Assembly (NCBI GenBank): GCA_028281575.1
Contig: JANQJP010000089.1
Coordinates: forward strand, 36,737-100,736
Direction of reading: 5' to 3'
Length of the DNA: 64,000 nucleotides
Source of the DNA: Cellvibrionaceae bacterium
GTDB lineage: Bacteria; Pseudomonadota; Gammaproteobacteria; Pseudomonadales; Cellvibrionaceae
Positions within the stretch are counted from its first letter, which is position 1; every line of letters begins with the position of its first letter. A program made the translations under genes and the position numbers. Below are positions 28,352 to 38,624 of the stretch, piece after piece. The notes under the pieces are model-generated. The model ran no database searches. It worked only from the letters and a program-made list of their open reading frames with translations, and was not told where the DNA came from.

Positions 28352-30016
28352 GTGGCTCAATACGTCTTCACGATGAACCGCGTAAGCAAGATTGTTCCAC
28401 CAAAACGCGAAATTTTAAAGGATATCTCGCTGTCATTTTTTCCAGGCGCAAAAATCGGCGTACTCGGTTTAAACGGTGCAGGAAAATCGACCTTGCTGCG
28501 TATTATGGCCGGAGTGGACACGGACTATAACGGCGAAGCGCGACCGATGCCAGATATTAAAGTAGGTTACTTGCCACAGGAACCGCAACTAAATCTCGAC
28601 AAAGACGTGCGCGGAAATGTGGAAGAAGGTGTTCAGGAAGCGATGGACGCGCTGAAAGGTCTCGACGAAGTGTATGCCGCGTATGCAGAACCTGACGCTG
28701 ATTTCGACGCACTCGCAAAAAAGCAGGGACAATATGAAGACATTATCCAAACCTGGGATGCCCACAATCTGGAGCATAAATTTGAAGTCGCCGCCGACGC
28801 GTTGCGCCTGCCCCCCTGGGACGCCGATGTAACTACACTGTCAGGCGGTGAAAAACGTCGCGTTGCACTTTGCCGTCTCCTGCTTTCGCGTCCGGACATG
28901 TTGTTGTTGGACGAACCGACCAACCACCTGGATGCGGAATCCGTTTTTTGGCTCGAGCACTTCCTGCAAGACTTTAACGGCACCGTGGTGGCGATCACCC
29001 ACGACCGCTACTTTCTCGATAACGCTGCAGGTTGGATTCTCGAACTCGACCGCGGTCACGGCATTCCCTACGAGGGCAATTATTCTTCCTGGCTCGAACA
29101 GAAAGAAGCGCGCCTGGCCCAGGAAGAGCGATCGGAAGCTGCGCGGGAAAAAGCCGTAAAAGCCGAATTGGAATGGGTGCGTAAAAACCCGAAAGGTCGC
29201 CAGGCGAAAAACAAAGCTCGGTTGGCGCGCTTTGAGGAAATGCAGTCCCAGAACTTCCAACAGCGTAACGAAACGAACGAAATTTATATCCCACCCGGCG
29301 AGCGCCTGGGTGACAAGGTGATCGAATTTAACAATGTCAGCAAGGGTTTTGGCGGTCGCCAACTTATCGACGGGCTGAGTTTCGATCTACCCAAAGGTGC
29401 CATCGTCGGCATTATTGGCGGGAACGGCGCTGGGAAATCGACACTGTTTCGAATGATCGCCGGCAGCGAAAAACCCGACTCAGGTGAAATCGTGCGCGGA
29501 GACACGGTGAAAGTCGCTTATGTCGAGCAGGGCCGCGAAAACCTGGACGACGAGCAAAACGTGTGGGAAGCCGTCTCTGGCGGGGCAGACATCCTAAAAA
29601 TCGGCAACTACGAAATTAGCTCACGCGCCTATGTCGGCCGCTTTAACTTCAAAGGCGCAGATCAACAAAAAAGCGTTGGGGAACTCTCGGGCGGTGAACG
29701 CGGCCGCCTGCATCTTGCGAATACCTTAAAACAGGGGGCAAACGTTCTATTACTCGACGAACCGTCCAACGACCTCGATGTAGAAACCCTGCGGGCGCTA
29801 GAAGAGGCCATTTTGGCTTTTCCTGGCAGCGCAATGATTATTTCACATGATCGCTGGTTTCTTGACCGGGTAGCAACGCATATCCTAGCATACGAGGGTG
29901 ACAGCGAAATCGTCTTTTTTGAAGGCAACTTCAGTGAGTACCACGAGGACCTCGTCGCCCGCAAAGGCGAAAATACTCAGCCACAGCGGATGAAATATAA
30001 ACCAATAAAAAGCTAA
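28352..30016 (+). CDS. ettA: Energy-dependent translational throttle protein EttA
   Basis: 554 residues from GTG 28352, chosen because AGGAG lies 7 nt upstream and AQYVFTMNRVSK is the canonical EttA start. Two ABC domains: GLNGAGKST/LSGGEKRRVA/LLLDEPTNHLD and GGNGAGKST/LSGGERGRLH/LLLDEPSNDLD, joined by the charged PtIM linker (ERSEAAREKAVKAELEW). This ABC-F protein binds the ribosomal E site and gates entry into elongation according to ATP/ADP. Confidence 0.97.
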   Translation: MAQYVFTMNRVSKIVPPKREILKDISLSFFPGAKIGVLGLNGAGKSTLLRIMAGVDTDYNGEARPMPDIKVGYLPQEPQLNLDKDVRGNVEEGVQEAMDALKGLDEVYAAYAEPDADFDALAKKQGQYEDIIQTWDAHNLEHKFEVAADALRLPPWDADVTTLSGGEKRRVALCRLLLSRPDMLLLDEPTNHLDAESVFWLEHFLQDFNGTVVAITHDRYFLDNAAGWILELDRGHGIPYEGNYSSWLEQKEARLAQEERSEAAREKAVKAELEWVRKNPKGRQAKNKARLARFEEMQSQNFQQRNETNEIYIPPGERLGDKVIEFNNVSKGFGGRQLIDGLSFDLPKGAIVGIIGGNGAGKSTLFRMIAGSEKPDSGEIVRGDTVKVAYVEQGRENLDDEQNVWEAVSGGADILKIGNYEISSRAYVGRFNFKGADQQKSVGELSGGERGRLHLANTLKQGANVLLLDEPSNDLDVETLRALEEAILAFPGSAMIISHDRWFLDRVATHILAYEGDSEIVFFEGNFSEYHEDLVARKGENTQPQRMKYKPIKS

Positions 30017-30060
30017 AACCCACAAGCCCTGTGGTATACAACAATAAGGAAACAATAATT

Positions 30061-30603
30061 ATGAGCTCCGTCGACCCCTATCAAACACCCGTTGATGACC
30101 TTATCGCTGACGAAGATGCCGTTGGTGAAATTCGGTTTTTCTCTCCATCATGCAGAATTGGCCGCATTCGTTATCTCGCTCACATCATGCTGCTGACCCT
30201 AGGCACCTACGCGGTCATTATCCCCATCGGTATATTCAGCGCAGCATTCTACACCATGAGTTGGTTTTTGCCGGTACTCGGCCTTTTAACTGTGGTCTTC
30301 TATATTGCTGGACTCGTTGTTTACTGGATTATACTCATCCAACGTTTACACGACCTAAACAAAAGTGGCTGGATGTCACTGATAATGTTGATACCTTTGG
30401 TAAATATCGCCATGGCAATCTACGTTATCTTCTGGCCGGGTACACAAGGCACAAATGACTTCGGTCCCCCTCCGCCAAAGAACAAGCTTTGGCACAAAAT
30501 ACTAGCGGCCATATTTCCAATACTTGTGCTTTTGGGCATCGTCGCCGCAGTAGCGTTACCGGCCTATCAGGATTACGCGGCACGCGCTGCAGTCGGAGGC
30601 TAA
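30061..30603 (+). CDS. DUF805 membrane protein with pilin-like C terminus
   Basis: 180 residues from ATG 30061 (AGGAA upstream). The N-terminal ~35 residues are soluble, then four hydrophobic helices with the DUF805 signature QRLHDLNKSGWMSL. The last segment, VLLGIVAAVALPAYQDYAAR, looks like the start of a mature type IV pilin but lacks its Glu5 and leader. Inner-membrane protein of unknown role. It ends 7 bp from the stop of the convergent DUF58 gene. Confidence 0.8.
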   Translation: MSSVDPYQTPVDDLIADEDAVGEIRFFSPSCRIGRIRYLAHIMLLTLGTYAVIIPIGIFSAAFYTMSWFLPVLGLLTVVFYIAGLVVYWIILIQRLHDLNKSGWMSLIMLIPLVNIAMAIYVIFWPGTQGTNDFGPPPPKNKLWHKILAAIFPILVLLGIVAAVALPAYQDYAARAAVGG

Positions 30604-30610
30604 TACAAGC

Positions 30611-31972
30611 TTAAAGGACTCCCGCCCGTTTTATTTCCAAGTAGCTGTTTGTCACGCGGGCGGGCAGCTCTTTTGCCAAACAATCTATCGAAAATACACC
30701 TTTAGCCAGGGTTTTACGCTGCGCCTCGCGGCGCGAGTTTAAATAGTGATTTGCCGCCGCATAGCTCAGCGCGTGTTTAATACTATCAATCGGTAATTCC
30801 AACATTCTTTCAACAATAAGCTCGCGAATGTTAGCAACAAGCACCAAGTGCTTTTTGCGCAATAGCTCGACAGCCATCACCACTTCATCCACATCCTCAT
30901 CACGCGTATTCGTGACAAAAATAACCAAAGACCGCTTTGGCTGAAGTTGAATCAGGGACTCTGCCGCAGAAACATAATCGGGCGCATTATTGGACGTATG
31001 TAAATCAAAGAGCCCGTTTAAAATCACTTTCATATTCGCCGGCCCTTTTTGCGGAGCGAGCCAGCGTGAATCCCCACCAAACGAAAGCACACCGACACTA
31101 TCACCCTGCCGCAACGCGATATAACTCACCATCAGGGTTGCGTGCAGTGCGTGATCAAAATGATTCAGCTCATCATCTTTTGCGCGCATGCGTCTGCCGC
31201 TGTCGACAAGAAAGACAATTTGTTGATCGCGTTCATCCTGATATTCACGGGAAATCAATTTATTTCTGCGTGAGGTCGCATTCCAATCAATCTGTCGCAA
31301 CGAATCTCCGATACGATAGTCACGCAACTGATTAAACTCCAGTCCCTCTCCGCGGCGCGGGCGACGCTTAATACCGAGTTGGCTAAAGTGATTGTCCGTC
31401 GCCAAAATAGAATATGCGGTCATCGCAGAAAAATCCGGATAGACTTTAATACTCGACTGCACCGGACATTTATATTCCCGTTGCCAAAAATTGAGCGGGC
31501 TCGGCGTTCTCACGCTAAACGCTGCCAAATCCAAGACGCCTCTCTCCTTTGCGCGCAAACGAAATGTTGCCTGAGAAAAGCGGTTCGGGAACAGAGTGAC
31601 CGCAAGCGGCAAATGCTGATAATCGACTCGCGCATCAATATCGTCAAATAACCAAATGATTTTAGGTCGCGTAAAATGATGATGGACCCGTACTTGGACA
31701 TCGAACCAGCGACTGACGGACACGCTACCTGCAACTATCCTCTCGCACTCAACCTTGGCCTGAGCATTCACCGAAATCAAATCAACCAAAGAGAGGGCCC
31801 CTGCGACGAACAGAAGCGACATTAATCCCCAGTGGACCCATTCAATGAGTAACGGAAGTGCGAGATAGTGACCTAAGCCAAAACCAATTGCAGCAATAGC
31901 AAACGTATATATGGCTGCCTTGAGGAAAAAAGGCGAAGGCCGAATGAAAGCGTGCTTCCGACGAAAAAACAT
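30611..31972 (-). CDS. DUF58 family protein
   Basis: 453 residues. Two N-terminal membrane helices, a beta-rich middle, then the DUF58 signature FNQLRDYRIGDSLRQIDW and RRNKLISREYQDERDQQ. A vWA-like metal-site start (IVFLVDSGRRM) follows. DUF58 proteins are almost always paired with a MoxR ATPase, as here, and act in envelope-linked maturation or stress processes that are poorly understood. Last gene of a six-gene minus-strand operon. Confidence 0.92.
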   Translation of the reverse strand: MFFRRKHAFIRPSPFFLKAAIYTFAIAAIGFGLGHYLALPLLIEWVHWGLMSLLFVAGALSLVDLISVNAQAKVECERIVAGSVSVSRWFDVQVRVHHHFTRPKIIWLFDDIDARVDYQHLPLAVTLFPNRFSQATFRLRAKERGVLDLAAFSVRTPSPLNFWQREYKCPVQSSIKVYPDFSAMTAYSILATDNHFSQLGIKRRPRRGEGLEFNQLRDYRIGDSLRQIDWNATSRRNKLISREYQDERDQQIVFLVDSGRRMRAKDDELNHFDHALHATLMVSYIALRQGDSVGVLSFGGDSRWLAPQKGPANMKVILNGLFDLHTSNNAPDYVSAAESLIQLQPKRSLVIFVTNTRDEDVDEVVMAVELLRKKHLVLVANIRELIVERMLELPIDSIKHALSYAAANHYLNSRREAQRKTLAKGVFSIDCLAKELPARVTNSYLEIKRAGVL

Positions 31973-31978
31973 TAGCGC

Positions 31979-32974
31979 TTACTTCCGCGGCGCTTCAATT
32001 TTCTGTAACACGTTAGTCAACACTTGATCGGCTGTAGTGCCCTCAATTTCGAGCTCGGCACTCAGCAGTATGCGGTGGCGCAATGCTGAAAGATAAATTT
32101 CTTTAACGTCATCAGGTGTCACGTAAGTATTTCCCCGTAAAAGCGCCAGCGATCGCGCTGCAGAAAGCAGCGCAATGGTGGCGCGCGGGCCTGCGCCGCG
32201 TGCAATACCATGCCAGTTGCGCGTAGCGCGAACCAGGTTGACGATATAGGCAAGAACTTCATCGTCGACGATAATTTTACTGGCTATTCTGCGTATCGCC
32301 GCTACTTGCGCCGGTTTGATTAAACTTTTTATCGAAGCTAAATCAAAACCCGTTGCTGATTTCCCCGCGCTGAGTTGTTTGATCATCGTCAGCTCATCAG
32401 CTTCTTGTGGGTAGTCCATGCCAACTTTTAACATAAAGCGATCCAATTCCGCTTCGGGCAGTGGGTAAGTTCCCTCCTGCTCAACAGGGTTTTGCGTTGC
32501 CAGCACCATAAATGGCTGCGAGGTTGTGAACGACTCCCCTTCAATGGTAATTTGCCCTTCCTGCATGACTTCCAACAGGGCCGCTTGCGTTTTTGCCGGC
32601 GCGCGATTTATTTCATCAGCCAACAATAAGTTAGTAAAAACCGGCCCTTTGCGGATCTCAAATTTTTGCTCCGCCATGTTAAACATCGCGTGCCCGGTGA
32701 CATCGCTCGGCATTAAATCCGGCGTGAACTGAACCCGTGAAAACTCTCCACCAAAACACTTGGCCAGCGCGCGCACGAGTAGTGTTTTACCAAGACCGGG
32801 AACGCCCTCAAGCAAAACATGCCCCTCGCCAATCAACGCCACCAGGACTTGATCAATAACGTCGTCCTGTCCAATCAGTACCTTTTTAATTTCGCTCTTT
32901 ACAGCTTGAAGCAATGTACAAGCCTGCTCGAAGTTTTTTTCAAAGGTGTTTTCGTTAACTTGTTGATCACTCAT
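31979..32974 (-). CDS. MoxR-family AAA+ ATPase
   Basis: 331 residues. Walker A LLEGVPGLGKTLLVRALA, Walker B LLADEINRAPAKTQAALLEV, sensor 1 ATQNPVEQEGTYPLPEAELD, and the GAGPRATIALLSAARSLALL sensor 2 region. A chaperone-like ATPase thought to act on vWA/DUF58 partners. Overlaps the DUF4350 gene stop by 4 nt. Confidence 0.95.
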   Translation of the reverse strand: MSDQQVNENTFEKNFEQACTLLQAVKSEIKKVLIGQDDVIDQVLVALIGEGHVLLEGVPGLGKTLLVRALAKCFGGEFSRVQFTPDLMPSDVTGHAMFNMAEQKFEIRKGPVFTNLLLADEINRAPAKTQAALLEVMQEGQITIEGESFTTSQPFMVLATQNPVEQEGTYPLPEAELDRFMLKVGMDYPQEADELTMIKQLSAGKSATGFDLASIKSLIKPAQVAAIRRIASKIIVDDEVLAYIVNLVRATRNWHGIARGAGPRATIALLSAARSLALLRGNTYVTPDDVKEIYLSALRHRILLSAELEIEGTTADQVLTNVLQKIEAPRK

Positions 32975-34353
32975 AGTTTTTCCTTAATCAACTTTAAATT
33001 TGCAATAACTTCTACGAACTCGAGATATATTTCTTCTGCTGGCTTATACATCGCCACATAGATTTTTTTTCGATCCAACCCCGTAAGCGTTTCCACATAG
33101 GTAGTTTTTTCGGGTGTATCGAATTCTTCGTAGCGAGCATCCTTTTGGCGGAATCTAATTTCCAAATCTGCCCTGACACGCTCAACCAGAATCGCCTGTT
33201 TTTTATTTTTCCAAACAAAATTGGCGGAAGCACTAAGGTGTTCTGAAAAACTTCTCCGGGTTATATTTTCTTCGGTAAAAATCGGGCCAAATCGCGGCAT
33301 TGTGCTCCATAACCAAAGAAGTATCAGGACCGGAAACAGTACAATAAGTATCGGCACCTGCCGCCAAAAAACTGCCAATAACGAAGGTGCATCGCGATTC
33401 ACCATAAACCATACGCGACCATCGGGATTGACCAATTGCGCCAGAAAAAGCGCATGATCACCACAGTGAATGCGCCGGTTTTCCCATATTTTATTGTCGA
33501 TGCTGACAAATACTTTCCCTTCCCCGATGTTGTACTGTGCGAAAAACACATCGCTGTTATGGATGACAGTCGCCCGAGGCTGAATATCGTTGTCCCTATC
33601 TATTTCCAACGAAACCGAATCCCAAAAATCAATCAAAAGAGGTTCTTCGAAACCTTCCATATTCAGCTCAGTAAAGCCACTCTGGTAGCAATAATCAGCA
33701 TTTAACTGAAATACGCCCGGATCGTCTTCGTCAGCTACCGGATCTGTATCGACTTCATTTTCCGCAGTTGCATTCTCAGAAGCCGCTTTTTCCAAAGTAT
33801 CTAAATCCGTATCCTGAGCATCTGTCTCATCATCCCTTTCTGTTCGATTTTCCAGTGACCAATCGTCTGAAGAACCGTCACCCCAATACCAAATGCCGAG
33901 GCGATCAAACAAGTCGTCACCCGTATCGGCTTTCCCAATAAACGGATTTTGGGCGGAATATATCAAGGTTCCACCAGCCTCTATCCACCGCCAGGTATTC
34001 TCAAAGCGTTCACCTCTGAGCGTGCCGCGCCCATCAATAAAAACAATCGAATCGCGAACGCCCACCTTTTCGCTATTTACATCGCGCTCACCTCTAATCA
34101 GCTGCCCCGACTGCTCAGCGCCAAGTCCATTGAGCAATGCTCGATTAAAAGTCACTTTACTATCAATGTCGAAGCGATCGAGAAATAATCCGGCCGCCAA
34201 AAAGCGATTGTAGATCGCTAACTCGGAGTAACCGCGATCAACCTTTTTTTCTGTCCAGGTAATTTTGCTCCACACCCAATATCCAAATATCGAGATAACT
34301 ATAACAAGCGCTATCACCGCGATCTTGGTAGAGGACAATTTGCCGTTAATCAC
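32971..34353 (-). CDS. DUF4350 membrane protein
   Basis: 460 residues. One N-terminal helix (AVIALVIVISIFGYWVWSKI), a long extracytoplasmic domain with an acidic low-complexity part at about 170-215, and a second helix near 340 (VPILIVLFPVLILLWLWS). A cytoplasmic tail follows containing FSEHLSASANFVWKNK. Position and topology match DUF4350 proteins of MoxR operons. Function unknown. Overlaps the previous gene by 8 nt. Confidence 0.8.
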   Translation of the reverse strand: MINGKLSSTKIAVIALVIVISIFGYWVWSKITWTEKKVDRGYSELAIYNRFLAAGLFLDRFDIDSKVTFNRALLNGLGAEQSGQLIRGERDVNSEKVGVRDSIVFIDGRGTLRGERFENTWRWIEAGGTLIYSAQNPFIGKADTGDDLFDRLGIWYWGDGSSDDWSLENRTERDDETDAQDTDLDTLEKAASENATAENEVDTDPVADEDDPGVFQLNADYCYQSGFTELNMEGFEEPLLIDFWDSVSLEIDRDNDIQPRATVIHNSDVFFAQYNIGEGKVFVSIDNKIWENRRIHCGDHALFLAQLVNPDGRVWFMVNRDAPSLLAVFWRQVPILIVLFPVLILLWLWSTMPRFGPIFTEENITRRSFSEHLSASANFVWKNKKQAILVERVRADLEIRFRQKDARYEEFDTPEKTTYVETLTGLDRKKIYVAMYKPAEEIYLEFVEVIANLKLIKEKL

Positions 34354-35926
34354 TTTTCACTCCAGACGTGTCAACGGGCCCCGACCAAATAGTATTCCAA
34401 TTTTGAAAATATTTATTTGCCGCCACAGCATTCGGCTCCATATGCCCGTAAGCCATTTTTCGCCAAAGCTGAGTCACCGCACAAAAATAGTCCATCATCC
34501 CATCATTCATGCGGGCGCCTGCTGCAGAGACCGCAGCAACACATTCCTGCTCGGTATAACTCTCTTCCAAGACAATGCCCAAATGAATGATTTCGGCAAG
34601 ACAGCCGCGATACAAAAGCGAAATTGCGGCCCTGCGTTCACCTTTTTCCCAAAGCGCCAGCGCAGATAAACCGAGATCGTCAGGGAGCGATTCCTTGCGT
34701 ACATCCATGCCGAACATTGTGTCTGGGATTTTGCGCGCGTCCTCTGTTGGCGTATCGACAAAATATTTTGATAACCACTCCCGATAGCGCAGAATCAATA
34801 TCACAACGATGATAAGCACTGCGAACCAAAGCAGATATTCACCATATGCTGCCAACAGCGCGAAAAATTTTACGATTGCACCGAAGCCGTTCCAATCAAA
34901 ATCAGATTTCTTCTTATCGTTATTATCGTCACTGTTAAAAAAAGCGGAAAAATCGGGTTCATCATACGTCTCGACATTATGAAATTCATCGCCCGCTTTT
35001 ATTTCCTCAATAAGCGATTTGGAAGATTCGTGATCCAAATCGTACAAACCTGAGACTGAAGCAGCATCGTTAGCCTGCGATTGCGCATGCAGCTCCCCCG
35101 GCGGGGAAAACGTCGCAACACACAGAGCAAAAAGGACGATAACGCTGGCCAAATGGGAGGGTTTTAGAGGTGGAGATCGCGGTGCCTGCTCACGCTTTTG
35201 TACCATTTTCCTGAATTCGATCTCCAAATCCCAGGCTTCAAGGTGAATACGCCGATTCAAATAAATCGCAAAACCTGAAGCCACGTAAAAAGGAGCGATG
35301 AGTGCAGTGCCAATTAGCGATATAAAATTAATTAACAGGTGCACTTGCCATTCATATTCGAACAGCACGTCAGCCTGTATATCAATATCCACTTCCGCAG
35401 GTATAAATGCCCAAATAGCGCCAATCAGCGCAAATGCGATAAAGGCTTCCAAATGAATTCCTACAATAGTGAGCCAGGTAGCCGGGCCCGATCCCATACG
35501 ATGAAGCACAGCAAGACGCTGCGACCGACGCGCACCGCTAAGTCCCTCCAGCTGTATAACGGCAACATCCATTGAACGGCTGGGACTGAGCCTGCGCCAG
35601 GTTAATGAGAGAAATAGTTGAACCCAGGCCAATTTAAAAAATTGACCGACACAGTCTTTAACAGAAACTTTTTCGCCAAATACCGCCCGCGACAAATAGT
35701 GCAGCATAGGCCGTTCATAAAGCGGTTTTAACCACCAGAAAATTAAGGCCTGCCACCACAACCAATCCGTTGGCAACAACAGAAATAGCAACCACACCGG
35801 CACGGCGACAAACAGCCAAATACTCAGCAGGGGCCACCACCAACGACGCGCCATTAGCAAACCGAGATCCGCTGCTTCCCAGGGATTTCGGGGGCGTGTT
35901 TCTATCGCGAGACGACTAAGATCCAT
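34346..35926 (-). CDS. DUF4129 membrane protein
   Basis: 526 residues from ATG 35926, which overlaps the SpoIIM-like stop by 11 nt. The frame is open upstream, but those 42 residues look foreign. There are several N-terminal helices with Trp-rich turns (RRWWWPLLSIWLFVAVPVWL) and a helix near 415-435. The C-terminal cytoplasmic DUF4129 domain reads LGLSALALWEKGERRAAISL, then LYRGCLAEIIHLGIVLEESY. Part of the MoxR/DUF58 membrane gene set. Confidence 0.82.
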   Translation of the reverse strand: MDLSRLAIETRPRNPWEAADLGLLMARRWWWPLLSIWLFVAVPVWLLFLLLPTDWLWWQALIFWWLKPLYERPMLHYLSRAVFGEKVSVKDCVGQFFKLAWVQLFLSLTWRRLSPSRSMDVAVIQLEGLSGARRSQRLAVLHRMGSGPATWLTIVGIHLEAFIAFALIGAIWAFIPAEVDIDIQADVLFEYEWQVHLLINFISLIGTALIAPFYVASGFAIYLNRRIHLEAWDLEIEFRKMVQKREQAPRSPPLKPSHLASVIVLFALCVATFSPPGELHAQSQANDAASVSGLYDLDHESSKSLIEEIKAGDEFHNVETYDEPDFSAFFNSDDNNDKKKSDFDWNGFGAIVKFFALLAAYGEYLLWFAVLIIVVILILRYREWLSKYFVDTPTEDARKIPDTMFGMDVRKESLPDDLGLSALALWEKGERRAAISLLYRGCLAEIIHLGIVLEESYTEQECVAAVSAAGARMNDGMMDYFCAVTQLWRKMAYGHMEPNAVAANKYFQNWNTIWSGPVDTSGVKSD

Positions 35927-36926
35927 TGCGCCTTCCACTAAATAACAAGTAGATCGCAACAATAAACCACAAGAAACCACCAACAAGATACTTTTGCCAC
36001 GGCAGGAAATAATTATTGGACGACCAGAAAGCTTCAATAAATGCGGCGACAACGAGCATCGCGATCACGCCGTAGATCAATTTAATCGCGATATTTGCAT
36101 TGTGTTTTAACGCATCGATACGCGTGAGATTTCCCGGCGCGATCAACGCCATTCCAAGCTTTAAACCCGCTGCGCCGGAAATAGCTATTGCGGTAAGTTC
36201 AAAGCTACCGTGGCCGACAACAAAAGAAAACAAGCTCTGGTGATATTCAGTATTCGTGAGATGACCGGAAACAGCACCGAGTAACAAGCCGTTATATACC
36301 AGGAAAAATATACTGCCCAAACAAAAAATGATTCCCGATGCAAAGACTCTAAAAGAAACACTGATGTTATTGTGGATGTAATGACCAAACATCATCCAAT
36401 TGGTTTCCGCTTCGCGCGCGCTGCCGATCACTCGATGTGACGGATTGTACATATCTTCAAACGACATAACCTGATTCGGCGACATGATGGTGTATACCAT
36501 CTCAGGCGCATGAAGAATAGCCATAAATAACAGCACAGCAGGCAGATATAGAAACGCCGATGCAAACCAAAAATAGCGGGACTCCGCACGCACGAGCGCA
36601 GGAAATTCTGCGACAAAAAAACGGAAGAAGCGCTCGCGAAAAGGAATATTCTGCTGATAAAGTTGTCGATAACCCCGACCGACTAAATCACCGAGATGGT
36701 CAACTAAAATACTGCTGTATTTTCTTTCATTCGCAAGGGAGTGGTAGTGACAGATTTTTCTATAGAGATGAGCGAAATCTGAGTAGTCACCATCTGCCAG
36801 CGTCGACTCAACTTTGTAACGGCTAAAATACCCTTCGCGCTCAGCTTTGTTTTCCAATTCGGTAAGAATGGCTTCCATACGCTGCCATTCGCTTGCATAA
36901 AGTGACTCAAATTGTCCTTGTCTCAC
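35916..36926 (-). CDS. SpoIIM-like (stage II sporulation protein M family) membrane protein
   Basis: 336 residues. Soluble N-terminal ~115 residues, then helices from about 120. FGHYIHNNISVSFRVFASGI and FVVGHGSFELTAIAISGAAG are the recognisable SpoIIM/DUF95 motifs. In non-sporulating bacteria this family is a fixed member of MoxR-DUF58 operons, with no known sporulation role. It lies between the RDD gene and the DUF4129 gene. Confidence 0.88.
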   Translation of the reverse strand: MRQGQFESLYASEWQRMEAILTELENKAEREGYFSRYKVESTLADGDYSDFAHLYRKICHYHSLANERKYSSILVDHLGDLVGRGYRQLYQQNIPFRERFFRFFVAEFPALVRAESRYFWFASAFLYLPAVLLFMAILHAPEMVYTIMSPNQVMSFEDMYNPSHRVIGSAREAETNWMMFGHYIHNNISVSFRVFASGIIFCLGSIFFLVYNGLLLGAVSGHLTNTEYHQSLFSFVVGHGSFELTAIAISGAAGLKLGMALIAPGNLTRIDALKHNANIAIKLIYGVIAMLVVAAFIEAFWSSNNYFLPWQKYLVGGFLWFIVAIYLLFSGRRNGS

Positions 36927-36938
36927 GGGCTTACACTC

Positions 36939-37622
36939 TTAATTCTCGACTATAAATCGCGCCATTTTTCTAAGTTCATCCACAGGATTTTTATTTTGAA
37001 TTAACGGCTGTAATACCGAAGCCAATTCCTGTTGACGCGCTTCAGACAAATATTCGCTTCGCTCGACAAAATCAACAATACTGCGCTGCTCTTCTGTGGT
37101 AATACTCTCAGGCGTCGGTGTCGTTTTTCCCGGTTCAATCTCCGGGCGACGCAATTTTTCTGGGACATAAACAACGATGGTACCCGCAGCGAGGTCACCA
37201 ATACGCTGAAACCGGCGGTTCAATATCGTGGATATAGCCCCAACCACGTAAAAGAAGGGCATAAAGTCGACTACACGCAGAAGATTCCGCAGCAGAGAAC
37301 TGCCGAAAGTCAGCGCGGTGCCATCTGCACTCACAACGCATATTTGATAAGCCTTTTTGCCAGGCGTCTGGCCTCGCTTAAACACCTCAAACAGCACCGG
37401 GTAAAACCACTCCAGCAAAAAGTACAGAATAAGAAAAACACCGCCGCCTGCACCTCCGGCAAACGACAAGACTATCGCTAACACAAACATAATGCCGGCT
37501 TTAATCAGCCAATCGACCAACAGCGCCATCGCCCGCACCCACATACCAGCGGGGTGCAGGGGCAGTTCAGCGCCCTCGGGGATTTCGATGATATAGCGAT
37601 TGTCGGTGACCTGAAGCTGCAA
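36939..37622 (-). CDS. RDD-family membrane protein
   Basis: 227 residues. RAMALLVDWLIKAGIMFVLA opens the RDD domain (Arg, then Asp in the first helices). Two more helices and FKRGQTPGKKAYQICVVSADG follow; this Gly-Lys-Lys loop is the usual RDD signature. The hydrophilic C-terminal ~70 residues are cytoplasmic. First gene of the RDD-SpoIIM-DUF4129-DUF4350-MoxR-DUF58 operon. Confidence 0.88.
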   Translation of the reverse strand: MQLQVTDNRYIIEIPEGAELPLHPAGMWVRAMALLVDWLIKAGIMFVLAIVLSFAGGAGGGVFLILYFLLEWFYPVLFEVFKRGQTPGKKAYQICVVSADGTALTFGSSLLRNLLRVVDFMPFFYVVGAISTILNRRFQRIGDLAAGTIVVYVPEKLRRPEIEPGKTTPTPESITTEEQRSIVDFVERSEYLSEARQQELASVLQPLIQNKNPVDELRKMARFIVEN

Positions 37623-37812
37623 ACCTAATCCAATTTTTCTTATTTAATTCAACGACGATGCCGCACTCATTAAGGTATATCTCATACCCTAGTATATCTT
37701 CACGCAGACTTTCGTCTGTTTAGGCCATATTAAGATTTTGACGCCAACTTATTGCCTGAACCGCCTAAATTCAAGCAGTTTAAGCGACACCTTCGTGTTT
37801 TCGGGACCTGCT

Positions 37813-38475
37813 TCACTCCTGAGGTTGTGCAACAACACGTAAATAAGGCTTTAAGGTTGTATAACCGTCCGGGTATTTCTTCTGCGCTTCTTCATCACTC
37901 ACTGCCGGGGGAATAATCACGTCTTCGCCGGGCTGCCAGTTCACTGGCGTCGCAACTGTGTGCTTGGCTGTGAGCTGAATGGAGTCCAGGGCGCGCAATA
38001 TCTCATCAAAATTACGTCCGGTCGTCATAGGGTAAGTCATCATCAGCTTGATTTTCTTATCTGGACCGATAATAAAAACAGTGCGCACAGTGGCGTTTGT
38101 CGCTGCGGTCCGCCCTTCTGACGTATCGCCTGCATCTGCCGGCAACATATTGTAGAGCTTGGCCACACTGAGATCGGTATCGCCAATCATTGGATATTGC
38201 GGCAAGTGCCCCTGGGTTTCCTCAATATCATTTGCCCACTCGGCGTGATTTTCAACAGGGTCTACGCTCAAACCAATAATTTTACAGTTACGCTTATCGA
38301 ATTCAGGCTGCAAACCGGCCATATAACCCAGTTCGGTGGTACATACCGGCGTAAAATCTTTCGGGTGAGAAAAAAGAATCGCCCACGCGTCGCCAATCCA
38401 CTCATGAAACCCGATACGTCCGCGGGTTGTGTCAGCTTCAAAGTCTGGGGCTATGTCATTTATTCGCAGTGTCAT
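37813..38475 (-). CDS. 1-Cys peroxiredoxin (Prx6 type)
   Basis: 220 residues. The peroxidatic Cys is in HPKDFTPVCTTELGYMAGLQ. The length and long C-terminal part (VNWQPGEDVIIPPAVSDEEA, KYPDGYTTLKPYLR) are those of Prx6/1-Cys enzymes rather than 2-Cys AhpC. It reduces hydrogen or lipid peroxides in the cytosol. Single gene; no OxyR-like site was recognised. Confidence 0.95.
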   Translation of the reverse strand: MTLRINDIAPDFEADTTRGRIGFHEWIGDAWAILFSHPKDFTPVCTTELGYMAGLQPEFDKRNCKIIGLSVDPVENHAEWANDIEETQGHLPQYPMIGDTDLSVAKLYNMLPADAGDTSEGRTAATNATVRTVFIIGPDKKIKLMMTYPMTTGRNFDEILRALDSIQLTAKHTVATPVNWQPGEDVIIPPAVSDEEAQKKYPDGYTTLKPYLRVVAQPQE

Positions 38476-38624
38476 TCTAAGCTCCTTCTGGCGTAATTGG
38501 GGCTGTCAACCATAGCAGACTCGCCAATGCTTTTCCGCAGATTTTTGCCTACCTTAGTTGGAGACTGTTGCCAGTCCTGACTACACTTATCCTACACATC
38601 GATGACAATACAAAAGTGACAACC

